In this document: piece by piece, positions 33,852-43,084 of the stretch
How the letters are laid out: every line of letters starts with the position of its first letter
How positions within the stretch are numbered: the stretch's first letter is position 1
Assembly (NCBI GenBank): GCA_041398565.1
Contig: JAWKUN010000002.1
Coordinates: 558,001-622,000, forward strand
From: DATGPD01 sp041398565
GTDB lineage: Bacteria > Planctomycetota > UBA1135 > UBA2386
DNA length: 64,000 bases
Reading direction: 5' to 3'
Translations under genes and position numbers: made by a program
Notes under the pieces: model-generated
What the model was told of the DNA's origin: nothing
Seen by the model: the letters and a program-made list of their open reading frames with translations, nothing else
The model's database searches: none

Positions 33852-34919
33852 CTACGGCAGGTAGGTGACCCCGGCCCGGTTGGTCAGATTGCCCGGCAGC
33901 GAGAAGGTCGGGCCCACGGTGAAGGCCTGGAAGTCCAACTGGCGGTTCACCGCGGCGCGGCACGCCGACGAACCGGGCGGCAGCACGGTGCCGATGTTCT
34001 CGCCGGCCGCGTCGAGCGCGCCGGACCCGATCTGCAGGAACGCCCCTGCCGGATTCAGGTAGAGGGCGCCGTTGGCCAGGCCACCGAGCGGGACTCCGGG
34101 ACAACCGATGCCGATGCCCAGGAACACGCCGCAGACGCCGCCCGCATTGGCGGCGTCGCGCACGCGGTAGTCGAGGCCGTCGGCGCGCACGGTGTTGCAC
34201 GCCGGGTACATGCCGCCCGCGCCGAAGCTGCGGAAGCCGATCGTCGACACGCAGTTCGTGCTCGGGGTGCCGGGATCGACGTTGCCCATCTTGAGGATGG
34301 GGGACTGCACGCCGAGGGTGAAGCGGATGACGCGCGGCGTGCCCGGCTGCGCCGGCGTGCCGGCCTGGATGTTCCACGCCAGGTTGGCGGCGCCCGCCGC
34401 CGGGATGTCGGCGGCGGTGTAGTTGCAGATGTGGAAGGTCTGGCCGTCCGCGGTGCTCGAGCGCACGGCGACGTCGGCGCCGTGGTAGTAGTTCGCGCAC
34501 AGGGGCAGGCCGACCCACGGCGTGTTGAGCGTGGCGGTGATGGTCCACGCCGTCACCCCGGTGCCGGACGGCGTGGTCAGCGGGCCGACCGAGAGGAGCA
34601 GGCCGGCCGGGGTCGGGTCCGGTTGGCCGGCGCTCTCGCCGCGCACCAGCAGGGTGTAGGGCTCCGGTGTCGAGGCATCCTGGTCCTGGGTGGTGTACTT
34701 GAACGCGTACAGGGTGGCGGAAGTCCCGGTCGCGTCGTGGCCGACGCCCTGGAAGTGGCTCGACGGGTTGAGCTGCAGCACTTCGCCGGGATTGAGTCCC
34801 AACGTGCCGCGCGAGGTCGAGCTCGTGCAACCCGACCAGAAGTCGTGGTAGTTGAGCGGGGTCTGTGCCGCGGCCGTGGCAGCCAGCAACGCGGGAAGTG
34901 CGAGCGAAAGGGGATGCAT
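33852..34919 (-). CDS. secreted protein of unknown function
   Basis: The product is 355 aa. ATG 34919 gives a clean signal peptide (MHPLSLALPALLAATAAAQT). An in-frame upstream codon at 34958 would add 13 residues rich in His/Arg/Pro. The mature protein is Gly/Thr/Ala-rich, beta-type, with scattered Cys (for example NYHDFWSGCTSS, LPLCANYYHG, GIGCPGVPLGG) that may form disulfides outside the cell. I do not recognise the family. It is transcribed divergently from the S9 peptidase gene, with 212 bp between starts. Confidence 0.6.
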   Translation of the reverse strand: MHPLSLALPALLAATAAAQTPLNYHDFWSGCTSSTSRGTLGLNPGEVLQLNPSSHFQGVGHDATGTSATLYAFKYTTQDQDASTPEPYTLLVRGESAGQPDPTPAGLLLSVGPLTTPSGTGVTAWTITATLNTPWVGLPLCANYYHGADVAVRSSTADGQTFHICNYTAADIPAAGAANLAWNIQAGTPAQPGTPRVIRFTLGVQSPILKMGNVDPGTPSTNCVSTIGFRSFGAGGMYPACNTVRADGLDYRVRDAANAGGVCGVFLGIGIGCPGVPLGGLANGALYLNPAGAFLQIGSGALDAAGENIGTVLPPGSSACRAAVNRQLDFQAFTVGPTFSLPGNLTNRAGVTYLP

Positions 34920-35131
34920 GTGATCTTGGTGGCGGTGTGAGGGGCGTGGCGCGACCACAGTCGACCGCGCACGCCGAGGCGCCGGCTTTCGGGGTCGCGC
35001 GACCCGAGCTTATAGCGCCACGGTGGGCGCGGCGGGACTGGCCTCGGCCCGAGAGCGTCCATTCCGGCCGACGCCGGCGGTTTCGGGCCTGCACGGGCGC
35101 ACCGCAGCCCGTAGAAGTGCGCCGTTCCTTC
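34920..35131. promoter_or_regulatory. divergent intergenic region
   Basis: These 212 bases separate the start of a secreted protein (minus) from the S9 peptidase (plus) and so must carry promoters for both. The sequence is uniformly GC-rich and I cannot identify promoter boxes or operators. Confidence 0.35.
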
Positions 35132-37372
35132 ATGCCGACGCCCATGCCGCCACGCTCCTGCATCCTCGCGCTTTGCCTGGTCTCGTGTCTGGCCAGCGGG
35201 CCGTGCGGTCAGCAGGCCGCGGCCGGTGCCAAGGCGATCACGCTCGAGCACGTGCTCGGTGGCTCGACGTCGCTCGACTTCCGTGGGCGAGCGCCGCGGG
35301 TGCGCTGGGACGCCGATGGGGTGAACCTGCGCGTCGACGGCGGTGAGCCGATCGACCCGGGCACGGGCGCGAAAGCCGCCTCCGGCACTGAGGCTCCGGT
35401 GACCGCGGCGCCGCACGCCGACGACCTCGCCGCGCTGGTGGCATCCGGGGTCGACCAGGCCGAGGCACGCCTGCTGCTGCGGCGTGCCCGGCCCGCCGGC
35501 GCTGGCGCCAGCTACGCCCAGCGCGGCGAGGACCTCTGGTTCTGGAAGCGCGGCGGCCCGGCCCGGCGCCTCACCGACGACGGCGTCAGCAAACGAATCG
35601 TGCAGGCCAGTCCGACCGGCCGCCACATGAGCTTCGTGCGCGGCGGCAACCTGGTGTTGATCGACACTGCCAGCGGCGAGGAGTGGTCGGTCGCCGACGA
35701 CGGCAGCGGCGACGTCCTCTACGGTGTGCTCGACTGGGTGTACCAGGAGGAGGTCTACGGGCGCGGCGACTACCGGGCGCACTGGTGGAACGGCGACGGC
35801 TCGGCGGTCGCGTTCCTGCGGCTCGACCAGGCCAAGGTGAAGGACTTCGTGGTGATCGACTTCATCGTGCGCGACAAGTCCCTCGACGAAGAGCGGCACG
35901 TGCGGCCGATGCCGATGAAGTATCCCAAGGCCGGCGACGACAACCCCACGGTGAAGCTCGGGGTGGCTCGGCCGGCCGAGCGGCGTGTGCAATGGGTCGA
36001 CCTCACGCGGTTTCCCGGCGACGCGCTCGTCGTGCACGTGGGCTTCACTCCGAGCGGCGATCGCTTGGTGTTCCAGGTGCAAGACCGCGTGCAGACCTGG
36101 CTCGAACTCTGCTACGCCGATCTGGCGAGCGGCGCCGTCACGACGATCCTGCGCGCGAGCGCTGCGCACGGCTGGGTGAACCGACTCGACCAGCCGCACT
36201 GGCTGACCGACGGCTCGTTCCTGTGGCTGACCGAGCGCACGGGCAAGAAGACGATCGAGCATCGCGAGGCCGACGGTGGGCTGCGGCGGGTGCTGACCGC
36301 GGCGCCGGTCGTGGTCTCTGACCTCGTGCGCGTCGACGAGGAGCAGAACCGCGTGTGGTTCTCCGGCCACGACGGGCGCGCCGTCGATCGGCATCTGTTC
36401 ACGGTGGCGCTCGACGGCTCGGCGCCGGCGCGGCGCCTGACTCGGGAAAGCGGCACGCATTCGGCTTCGCTGGACGCCGCCGGCACGTTCTTCCTCGACA
36501 CGTTCTCGAGCGTCACGGTGCCGACGCAGGTGCGGCTGTGCGACGGCGACGGCAAGGTGCTGCGCACCTTCGAAGGCACGCCGCCGCGCGACCTCGCCGC
36601 CTACGGCTACGTCGCGCCGGAGCTGTTCACGGTCACCTGCCGCGATGGCTGCGAACTCGATGCGTCGCTGGTCAAGCCGTCGGCGATGGACCCGAGCGTC
36701 AAGCATCCGATCTGGATCGAGACCTACTCCGGGCCGGATGCGCCGTCGGTGCGCAACGCTTGGTCGGCCAGCACCTGGACCCAGTTCCTGCAGCGGCAAG
36801 GGATCGTCGTGCTGCAGGTCAATGTGCGCAGCGCCAGCGGCAAGGGGCAGGACGCGACGGCGGCCTGCTACGAGCGGCTGGGCGTGCAGGAGCTCATGGA
36901 CCTCGAAGACGCCGTGGCCCAGGTGTGCGCGAACCCTTGGGCCGATGGCGAGCGCGTCGGACTCACCGGCTGGAGCTTCGGCGGCACCATGACGGCGTTC
37001 GCGCTCACCCACAGCAGAGCGTTCGCGCTCGGCATCGCCGGAGCGGGGGTGTACGACTGGCGCCTCTACGACACGATCTACACCGAGCGCTACATGAACA
37101 CGCCGCAGGCCAACCCGGCCGGCTACGCGCAGAGCTCGGTGATCGGCGCCGCCAAGGATCTGCACGGGCACTTGCTGCTGCTGCACGGCACCGACGACGA
37201 CAACGTGCACCTGCAGAACACCATGCAGCTCGCCTACGCGCTGCAGCGCGCGGGCAAGGACTTCGCGATGATGCTCTACCCCACCGCGATGCACGGGGTG
37301 CGCGATCCCAGCCAGGGGCGGCACATGCGGCGCCTCATGTGGAAGACGATCGAGGCGCACCTCCTGCGCTAG
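35132..37372 (+). CDS. secreted dipeptidyl-peptidase-IV-like S9 peptidase
   Basis: The product is 746 aa. A signal peptide covers roughly the first 30 residues. The N-terminal beta-propeller region (about 110-490) carries WVYQEEVYGRGDY, whose double Glu (E206, E207) matches the DPP-IV motif that binds the free N-terminus of the substrate. The C-terminal alpha/beta-hydrolase has Y532 (ETYSGP, oxyanion), S615 (GWSFGG), D689 (HGTDDDNVH) and H721 (TAMHGV). It is predicted to remove dipeptides from peptides outside the cytoplasm, probably feeding on proteins. ATG 35132 was chosen for the signal peptide; ATG 35144 is also possible. Confidence 0.92.
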   Translation: MPTPMPPRSCILALCLVSCLASGPCGQQAAAGAKAITLEHVLGGSTSLDFRGRAPRVRWDADGVNLRVDGGEPIDPGTGAKAASGTEAPVTAAPHADDLAALVASGVDQAEARLLLRRARPAGAGASYAQRGEDLWFWKRGGPARRLTDDGVSKRIVQASPTGRHMSFVRGGNLVLIDTASGEEWSVADDGSGDVLYGVLDWVYQEEVYGRGDYRAHWWNGDGSAVAFLRLDQAKVKDFVVIDFIVRDKSLDEERHVRPMPMKYPKAGDDNPTVKLGVARPAERRVQWVDLTRFPGDALVVHVGFTPSGDRLVFQVQDRVQTWLELCYADLASGAVTTILRASAAHGWVNRLDQPHWLTDGSFLWLTERTGKKTIEHREADGGLRRVLTAAPVVVSDLVRVDEEQNRVWFSGHDGRAVDRHLFTVALDGSAPARRLTRESGTHSASLDAAGTFFLDTFSSVTVPTQVRLCDGDGKVLRTFEGTPPRDLAAYGYVAPELFTVTCRDGCELDASLVKPSAMDPSVKHPIWIETYSGPDAPSVRNAWSASTWTQFLQRQGIVVLQVNVRSASGKGQDATAACYERLGVQELMDLEDAVAQVCANPWADGERVGLTGWSFGGTMTAFALTHSRAFALGIAGAGVYDWRLYDTIYTERYMNTPQANPAGYAQSSVIGAAKDLHGHLLLLHGTDDDNVHLQNTMQLAYALQRAGKDFAMMLYPTAMHGVRDPSQGRHMRRLMWKTIEAHLLR

Positions 37373-37424
37373 TCGAGGCGGTGGCGCCCGGGGGGTTTCG
37401 TACGGCCGTCAGCGCGGCGCGGAG

Positions 37425-38318
37425 TCAGTCGCCGCCAAGCTCGGCGTACACCGCTGCGCGGCAGTGCTCGTGCGCGAAGGTGAAACCCTGGGCCAGGGCG
37501 CGCGCCGGCAGCACGCGTTGGCTCTCGCTCAGATGCGTGCTGACCTCGCCGAGGGCCAAGCGCAGGGCCAGCGGCGGCACCGGCAGCAGGCACGGCCGGC
37601 GCAGCGCGCCGGCGATCGCCTGGCTCAGCTCCTTGTTGGTGCACGGCTGCGGCGCGGTGGCGTTGTAGGTGCCGCGGAAGCGCGGGTCGTCCAGCGCCGC
37701 GACGATCATGCGCACGAGGTCGTCGCGCCAGATCCACGACATGAAGAAGCGGCCGCGGCCGATCGGACCGCCCACGAACCAGCGGAACGGCGTCGCCATC
37801 TTGGCCAGGGCGCCACCTTCGCGCGCCAGCACGATGCCGATGCGCAGGATGACCACACGCGCGCCCAACACAGCGGCGGTCGAGGCCGCGGTCTCCCAGG
37901 CACGGCACAGGTCGGGGAGGTAGCCCGTGCCCAGCGGCGCGTCCTCGTCGATCGACGCCGCGCCGCGGTCGCCGTAGATGCCGACCGCGGACGCATTGAC
38001 CCACACCTCGGGGCGCGAGCCAGCGGCGCGCAGCCGTTCCACCAGCATCTGGGTGAAGTCGACGCGGCTGGTCCACAGCTCTCTCTTGTAGGCGGTGCTC
38101 CAACGCCGGCCGACGATGTTGGCGCCGGCGAGGTTGACGACCGCATCGACGTTGCCCGGTACCGCGTCGTACGAACAGACGGCAGCACCACTGGTCGCCA
38201 CGCTCGCGCTCCGGCTGCCCACGGTCACGCGATCGCCACGCGCCAGGAGCGTGGCCACGACGCCGCGGCCGACCAGGCCGGTCCCGCCGGCGACGAACAC
38301 GTGCTTGGCGCGCGACAT
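37425..38318 (-). CDS. TIGR01777-family NAD-dependent epimerase/dehydratase
   Basis: The product is 297 aa. An extended-SDR nucleotide-binding motif is present (VAGGTGLVGRGV, residues 9-20), then VNLAGANIVGRRWS, a family signature of the YfcH/SDR39U1 type, and WVNASAVGIYGDRG. The C-terminal DUF1731-like part contains LALGEVSTHLSESQRVLP. The family's reaction is not established, although plant and cyanobacterial relatives act in thylakoid processes. ATG 38318 starts right at the nucleotide-binding strand. It is convergent with the peptidase and divergent from the ELWxxDGT gene, with only 86 bp for both promoters. Confidence 0.9.
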   Translation of the reverse strand: MSRAKHVFVAGGTGLVGRGVVATLLARGDRVTVGSRSASVATSGAAVCSYDAVPGNVDAVVNLAGANIVGRRWSTAYKRELWTSRVDFTQMLVERLRAAGSRPEVWVNASAVGIYGDRGAASIDEDAPLGTGYLPDLCRAWETAASTAAVLGARVVILRIGIVLAREGGALAKMATPFRWFVGGPIGRGRFFMSWIWRDDLVRMIVAALDDPRFRGTYNATAPQPCTNKELSQAIAGALRRPCLLPVPPLALRLALGEVSTHLSESQRVLPARALAQGFTFAHEHCRAAVYAELGGD

Positions 38319-38404
38319 GGCGCGGACTGTGCGTGGCCGCGCACGAGGGGTCAAGAGCGCGGCTGCGACACGAGCGACGCGTTGGCACTAGAATCACGCC
38401 CGCC

Positions 38405-41400
38405 ATGCGTGCTCTCGTCCTCGCGCTCGGCGCGTTCGTGTGTCTGGCTCCCGCGCAGCAGTTGGTGCGCGACATCAACACGTTCACCGACAATCCGGGG
38501 TCGCATCCAGGGCCCTTCGTGACCTTCGGAACGGCCGTCGTGTTCGCCGCGACCACGGCGAGCAGCGGCCGTGAACTCTGGCTGCTGCCCGACGGCTCGA
38601 CCCAAGCGCTCTTGATCGCCGACTTGGCACCTGGCCCCGCCGACGCCGATCCCGGCCACCTGGTGGTCGCCGGTGGCAGGCTGTTCTTCGCCGCTACCGA
38701 CGGGCGCACGCCGGGCCTCTACGCGAGCGATGGCACGCCGACCGGCACCGTCCGCTTGGCGAGCGTGCGTCTACAGCCGCCAGGCGAACGGCCGCAGCTC
38801 GTCGCAGTCGGCAGCGCGGTGTTCGCCGTGGCCGACGACGGCACCCGCGGACCAGAGCTTTGGTACAGCGACGGCTCCGTCGCCGGCACGCGGCTGGTGC
38901 GCGAGTTCGAGCCCGGCGCCAGCGGCGTCGAACTCCTGGCCGCGGCCGCCAACGGTCGCGAGCTCTACTGTGGGTTGGCGACGCCGCGCGGTGCGCCCAC
39001 CCGCGTCCTGCTGGTGCGTAGCGACGGCACCGCCAGCGGCACGATGGTGGTCACGCGCTCGGACCAGGGTGGTCCGCTCGTGGGTGACGCGATGGTGGCG
39101 TCGAACGGCGTGGTCTACTTCTCCGGGTCGCCACCGGGGCAGGACGACTACGAGCTGTGGCGCAGCGATGGGACGCCTGGTGGCACCCGACTCGTCGTCG
39201 ACCTCGACGCCAGCGGCGGCAGCTTCCTCGGCGGCCTCACCCCCTACGGCAGCGGGGTCACGTTCCTGGCGCACGCGGGAGCCTACGGCGACGAACCGAT
39301 CGTCAGCGACGGCACCGCTTTCGGCACGCAGATCGTCGACGTCAACGTGCTCGTCGGCCGTGGATCGCAGCCGGCGCACCTGACGGTGCTCGGCAGCGAC
39401 TTGTTCTTGATGGCGAGTTCGCCGCAGGGGCGCGGCTTGTTCCGCGTGGACGGCAGCTCGCTCGTCGCCTCCATGGTCCTGCCGCTCGAGTGGCGCGCGC
39501 AGGCGCCGCGGGACATGGTCGCGTCCGGGGCACGTCTGTTCCTGCTGGCCCTCGACGCCGCGGCGCAGGCGCGCACTGCCGGTCAGCTCTGGGTGAGCGA
39601 CGGCACGACCGCCGGCACCACAGCCTTGCGCGATCTTCGCCAGGGCCTCGGTGATCCGCGCTTCGAACACCTGCACGCGCACGGCGTCGGCGTGGTCTTC
39701 GCTGCCGACGATGGGTTGCTCGGATCCGAGCCGTGGCGCAGCGACGGCACGCCGGCGGGAACGGGCCCGGCGGCCGACGTGCACACGGCTGCTCCGGTGC
39801 GCGGTTTGGGCTCGGACCCGACGTTCTTCGTGCACACCGGTGGGCTCAGCGTGTTCGACGCCGACGATGGCGATCGAGGCCGCGAGCCGTGGGTGACCGA
39901 CGCCACTTCGGCGCGCACGCAGCGCCTGGACGACCTCGTGCCCGGGGCGGACGGCAGCGTGCTGGCGGCGCTTGGTGTCACCGGCGCCGGCGTCTTGGTG
40001 GCGTCGACCCGGGACGTGGCGGGCGTGCCGTCGGCCTCCTACTGGGTGAGCGACGGCCGCGCCGGCAACGCGATGGCGCTGGGATGGCCGGCGCCGCTCG
40101 GACCGCCTCTACCGGGAACGGTGGCCGCCGACGGCGACCGCGCCGTGCTGTTCGCCGCCGCCGAGCGCGCGGCGACCGGCGGCGGCAACGTCGGCTACTG
40201 GCTGCTGCGCAGCGATGGCACGAGCCTGCAGGAGGTCCTGCCGCGCTTCGGCGGAGCTCCGCGCGCCGTGCACGTCGTCGGCAGCACGGTGTTCTTCGCG
40301 GCGCCAGGCGTCGGCGGTGGCTACGAGCCGTGGACGCCGGCGGGACGCATCCTCGACCTGCGTCCCGGTGCCGGCGGCAGCGACCCCGGAGCGACACTCG
40401 GCATCGGACTCGGCCGTCACTACCTGTTCTCTGCGGACGACGGCGTGAGCGGCAACGAGCTGTGGCGCAGTGACGGCACCGCCTCGGGGACGGTCCTGCT
40501 GGCGGATCTGGCCAGCGGCAGCGCCGCCAGCGATCCGCGCAGCGGGGTGGTGTCCGACGGCGTGCTGCACTTCGTGGCCGACGTGTCCGGCGTCGGCGCC
40601 GAGCTGTGCCGCAGCGATGGGACGGCTGCGGGCACCTTCCTGGTCGCCGACGTACGCCCTGGGCCGCTCGGTTCGCAACCCCTCGACCTGGTGGTCCAGC
40701 ACGGTGGCGTGTACTTCACTGCGGACGACGGCACGAACGGCAGGCGCCTGTGGTTTTCCGACGGCACCGCGGCAGGCACGCGCCTCGTCTCGCTGCTGCC
40801 GAACCAGCCGCGGGCGCTCGCGGCCCTCGGCGCCCGGCGGGTGCTGCTCGTGGGGGAGGACACCGCGGAAGGCGACGAGGCGTGGATCAGCGACGGGACT
40901 GCCAGCGGTACGCGCCGTCTGGCGCCGGTGCGTCCTGGCCCGGCCGGCAGTGGCATCGTGCGCTTCGACGTGCGACCGGACGGACGGGCGCTCTTCGTCG
41001 CCGACGACGGTGTGCACGGCCGCGAACCGTGGCTCTACGACGGCGGCGCGACCGCCGTGTCGATCGGTGCGAGCTGCGGCGTCGAGGCGACGCGCCTGTC
41101 CGCGACCGACCCGGTGCTCGGCGCCAACCTGACGTTCGACGGGCGCGTCGGCGTGGTGGCCAACTTCCTCGGCGTGTTGGTGCTGAGCGCACCGGCGGAC
41201 GACCTCTTCGGTGCCTGCCGTGTCTACGTCGACCCGACCCAGCTCGCGTTGCCGTTCACGACGACGACCGGCACCTTCCAGGTGTCGATGCCGCTGCCGA
41301 ACGCGCCCCGTCTGATCGCCAGGCTTCTGCACGCGCAGGCGGCGATCGGCCCGTTCACGGCGCCGCCGGGCTGGTCGCTGTCCAACGCGGTGGTCCTGCG

Positions 41401-41413
41401 CATCGGTCGGTGA
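38405..41413 (+). CDS. secreted ELWxxDGT-repeat protein
   Basis: The product is 1002 aa with a short signal peptide (MRALVLALGAFVCLAPAQQ). About 17-18 repeats of 45-55 residues carry the motif ELWxSDGTxxGT (for example ELWRSDGTPGGT, EPWRSDGTPAGT, ELWRSDGTASGT, RLWFSDGTAAGT), often preceded by a strand like VVFAADDG. Such hyalin-like repeats probably fold as beta-propellers and occur in surface or secreted proteins. The last 115 residues are the module shared with the subtilases, from GASCGVEATRLS to LSNAVVLRIGR. No catalytic residues are recognisable; adhesion or a structural surface role is the likely use. Confidence 0.88.
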   Translation: MRALVLALGAFVCLAPAQQLVRDINTFTDNPGSHPGPFVTFGTAVVFAATTASSGRELWLLPDGSTQALLIADLAPGPADADPGHLVVAGGRLFFAATDGRTPGLYASDGTPTGTVRLASVRLQPPGERPQLVAVGSAVFAVADDGTRGPELWYSDGSVAGTRLVREFEPGASGVELLAAAANGRELYCGLATPRGAPTRVLLVRSDGTASGTMVVTRSDQGGPLVGDAMVASNGVVYFSGSPPGQDDYELWRSDGTPGGTRLVVDLDASGGSFLGGLTPYGSGVTFLAHAGAYGDEPIVSDGTAFGTQIVDVNVLVGRGSQPAHLTVLGSDLFLMASSPQGRGLFRVDGSSLVASMVLPLEWRAQAPRDMVASGARLFLLALDAAAQARTAGQLWVSDGTTAGTTALRDLRQGLGDPRFEHLHAHGVGVVFAADDGLLGSEPWRSDGTPAGTGPAADVHTAAPVRGLGSDPTFFVHTGGLSVFDADDGDRGREPWVTDATSARTQRLDDLVPGADGSVLAALGVTGAGVLVASTRDVAGVPSASYWVSDGRAGNAMALGWPAPLGPPLPGTVAADGDRAVLFAAAERAATGGGNVGYWLLRSDGTSLQEVLPRFGGAPRAVHVVGSTVFFAAPGVGGGYEPWTPAGRILDLRPGAGGSDPGATLGIGLGRHYLFSADDGVSGNELWRSDGTASGTVLLADLASGSAASDPRSGVVSDGVLHFVADVSGVGAELCRSDGTAAGTFLVADVRPGPLGSQPLDLVVQHGGVYFTADDGTNGRRLWFSDGTAAGTRLVSLLPNQPRALAALGARRVLLVGEDTAEGDEAWISDGTASGTRRLAPVRPGPAGSGIVRFDVRPDGRALFVADDGVHGREPWLYDGGATAVSIGASCGVEATRLSATDPVLGANLTFDGRVGVVANFLGVLVLSAPADDLFGACRVYVDPTQLALPFTTTTGTFQVSMPLPNAPRLIARLLHAQAAIGPFTAPPGWSLSNAVVLRIGR

Positions 41414-41433
41414 TGCCTGGCGCCTTCGGCGCG

Positions 41434-42999
41434 TCAGCGCGACCAGAAGCGCGGGTTCAACAGCACCAGCAAGGTGAGCACCTCGAGACGGCCGAGCAGC
41501 ATCTGCGCCGAGCCCCAAAGCAGACCCCACGGGCGCAGGTCGCCGAACGAGCCGTAGGGGCCGAGGTTCAGATGGCCGGCGTTGGCCAAGACGACGCTGC
41601 TGTCGTGGTGCACGACGGCGGTCAGTGCCGGGCCCGAGTTGCCCATCAGCGTGGCGGCCGCCGTGAAGCAGCTCTGCAGGTCGAGGCGGTGGTCGAGGGC
41701 GAGCACGAACGTGCCGAAGCCGACGGTGGCGAGCCACAGTACGACGATGGCGAGGATCGCCGAGACCACCGGATCGGCCACGACTTCGCCGCCGAGCTTC
41801 AAGCGCGCCACGCTGCGCGGGCGCACGAAGCGCGCGGTGTGGTACGCGATCAGGCGGGCGCACACCGCCAGGCGCAGGACCTTCATGCCGCCCGAGGTCG
41901 AACCCGTGCACGCGCCCATGAGCATGCCCAGCGTGATGCACAACAACGCCGGGCTCGGCCAGTTCTGGAAGTCTGCCGACGCGAAGCCGCTGCTGGTGAA
42001 CATGCTGGTGACGTTGAAGGCGGCGTCGCGCAGGCAGCGCCCGAAGCGGGAGTAGTCGCGCAACCCTTCGACGTCCGGCGAGCGGCCGCCCCACGTCCAC
42101 AGCGACAGCGCGACGATGCCGATACACGCCAACAGGATGCTCACGTAGGCACGCAGCTCCGGCGTGCGCAGCACATCGCGCACGTTGGCGACGCCGCCGC
42201 GGGCCAGGGTCGCCAGCCAGGCGAAGCTGCAGCCGCCGAGGAACATGAAGACGGTGCCGACCGACTCGACGCCCAGGTTGGCGTAGCCCCCGATCGAGGC
42301 GTTGCGGTTGGAGAAGCCGCCGGTGGCGATGGTGGCGAAGGCGTGCGAGAGTGCGTCGAACAGCGACAAGCCGGCGGCCCAGTAGCCGAGCGTGCACAGC
42401 AGGTTGAGCACCAGGTAGCAGCGCATGAGCATGCGCGCCTGGTCGATGAGGCGCGGCTCGTGCAGTTCGGTGGTGACGCCGGTCTGCTCCGACGCCAGCA
42501 CGTTCTTGCCGGTGACGCCCATGGCCGGCAGCAGGAGGATGAACAAGAGGACGACCCCCATGCCGCCGAGGAACTGCAAGAACACCCGCCAGAACAGGAT
42601 GCTGCGCGGCAGCTCCTCGATGGTCATCGTCGTGGCGCTGCCGAACGCCGACGCGCCGGTCGTGGTGAGACCGGAGACGCTCTCGAACAGGGCTGCTGCC
42701 GCCGATGTCAGAGTGCCGGACCAGACGAACGGCACGGCGCCCAGCACACCCGCGAGGATCCAGGCGCAGCCGACGACGACGAGGCCTTCGCGGCGGCCGA
42801 GGTCGGCTTGCGAGCGGCGGCCAGCAGTCCACAACAGCGCGGCGGTGCCGCAGCCGACGGCGATGCTGCCGGCGAACCCAGCCACGGTGGGGAAGCGCTG
42901 GTGGTCCTCGAACAGGCTGAACGTCAGAGGTACCAGTTGCGCCACTGAGAAGAAGAGGACGAACCCGGCCAGCAGGCGGGCGACGCGGGAGAGGTTCAT
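41434..42999 (-). CDS. trkH: TrkH-type potassium uptake protein
   Basis: The product is 521 aa with the four-fold pore layout of the Trk/Ktr/HKT family. The four selectivity-filter loops are visible in order: LTTTGASAFG, IATGGFSNRN, FTSSGFAS and LMGNSGPALT, each with its filter glycine. SGGMKVLR sits in a later loop. It imports K+ with H+ or Na+ across the inner membrane, normally gated by the cytosolic TrkA/KtrA subunit, which is not in this window. ATG 42999 places the first helix at residue 5. It stands 85 bp downstream of the polytopic membrane protein on the same strand. Confidence 0.9.
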   Translation of the reverse strand: MNLSRVARLLAGFVLFFSVAQLVPLTFSLFEDHQRFPTVAGFAGSIAVGCGTAALLWTAGRRSQADLGRREGLVVVGCAWILAGVLGAVPFVWSGTLTSAAAALFESVSGLTTTGASAFGSATTMTIEELPRSILFWRVFLQFLGGMGVVLLFILLLPAMGVTGKNVLASEQTGVTTELHEPRLIDQARMLMRCYLVLNLLCTLGYWAAGLSLFDALSHAFATIATGGFSNRNASIGGYANLGVESVGTVFMFLGGCSFAWLATLARGGVANVRDVLRTPELRAYVSILLACIGIVALSLWTWGGRSPDVEGLRDYSRFGRCLRDAAFNVTSMFTSSGFASADFQNWPSPALLCITLGMLMGACTGSTSGGMKVLRLAVCARLIAYHTARFVRPRSVARLKLGGEVVADPVVSAILAIVVLWLATVGFGTFVLALDHRLDLQSCFTAAATLMGNSGPALTAVVHHDSSVVLANAGHLNLGPYGSFGDLRPWGLLWGSAQMLLGRLEVLTLLVLLNPRFWSR

Positions 43000-43084
43000 G
43001 GGCTTTGAGTGCTGCGCATCCTCGGGTTGCGTGCGAGAGCTCGTGGTTCGTCGCGATGCGGAACTCGGCAGAGTGCGTTCCGCG

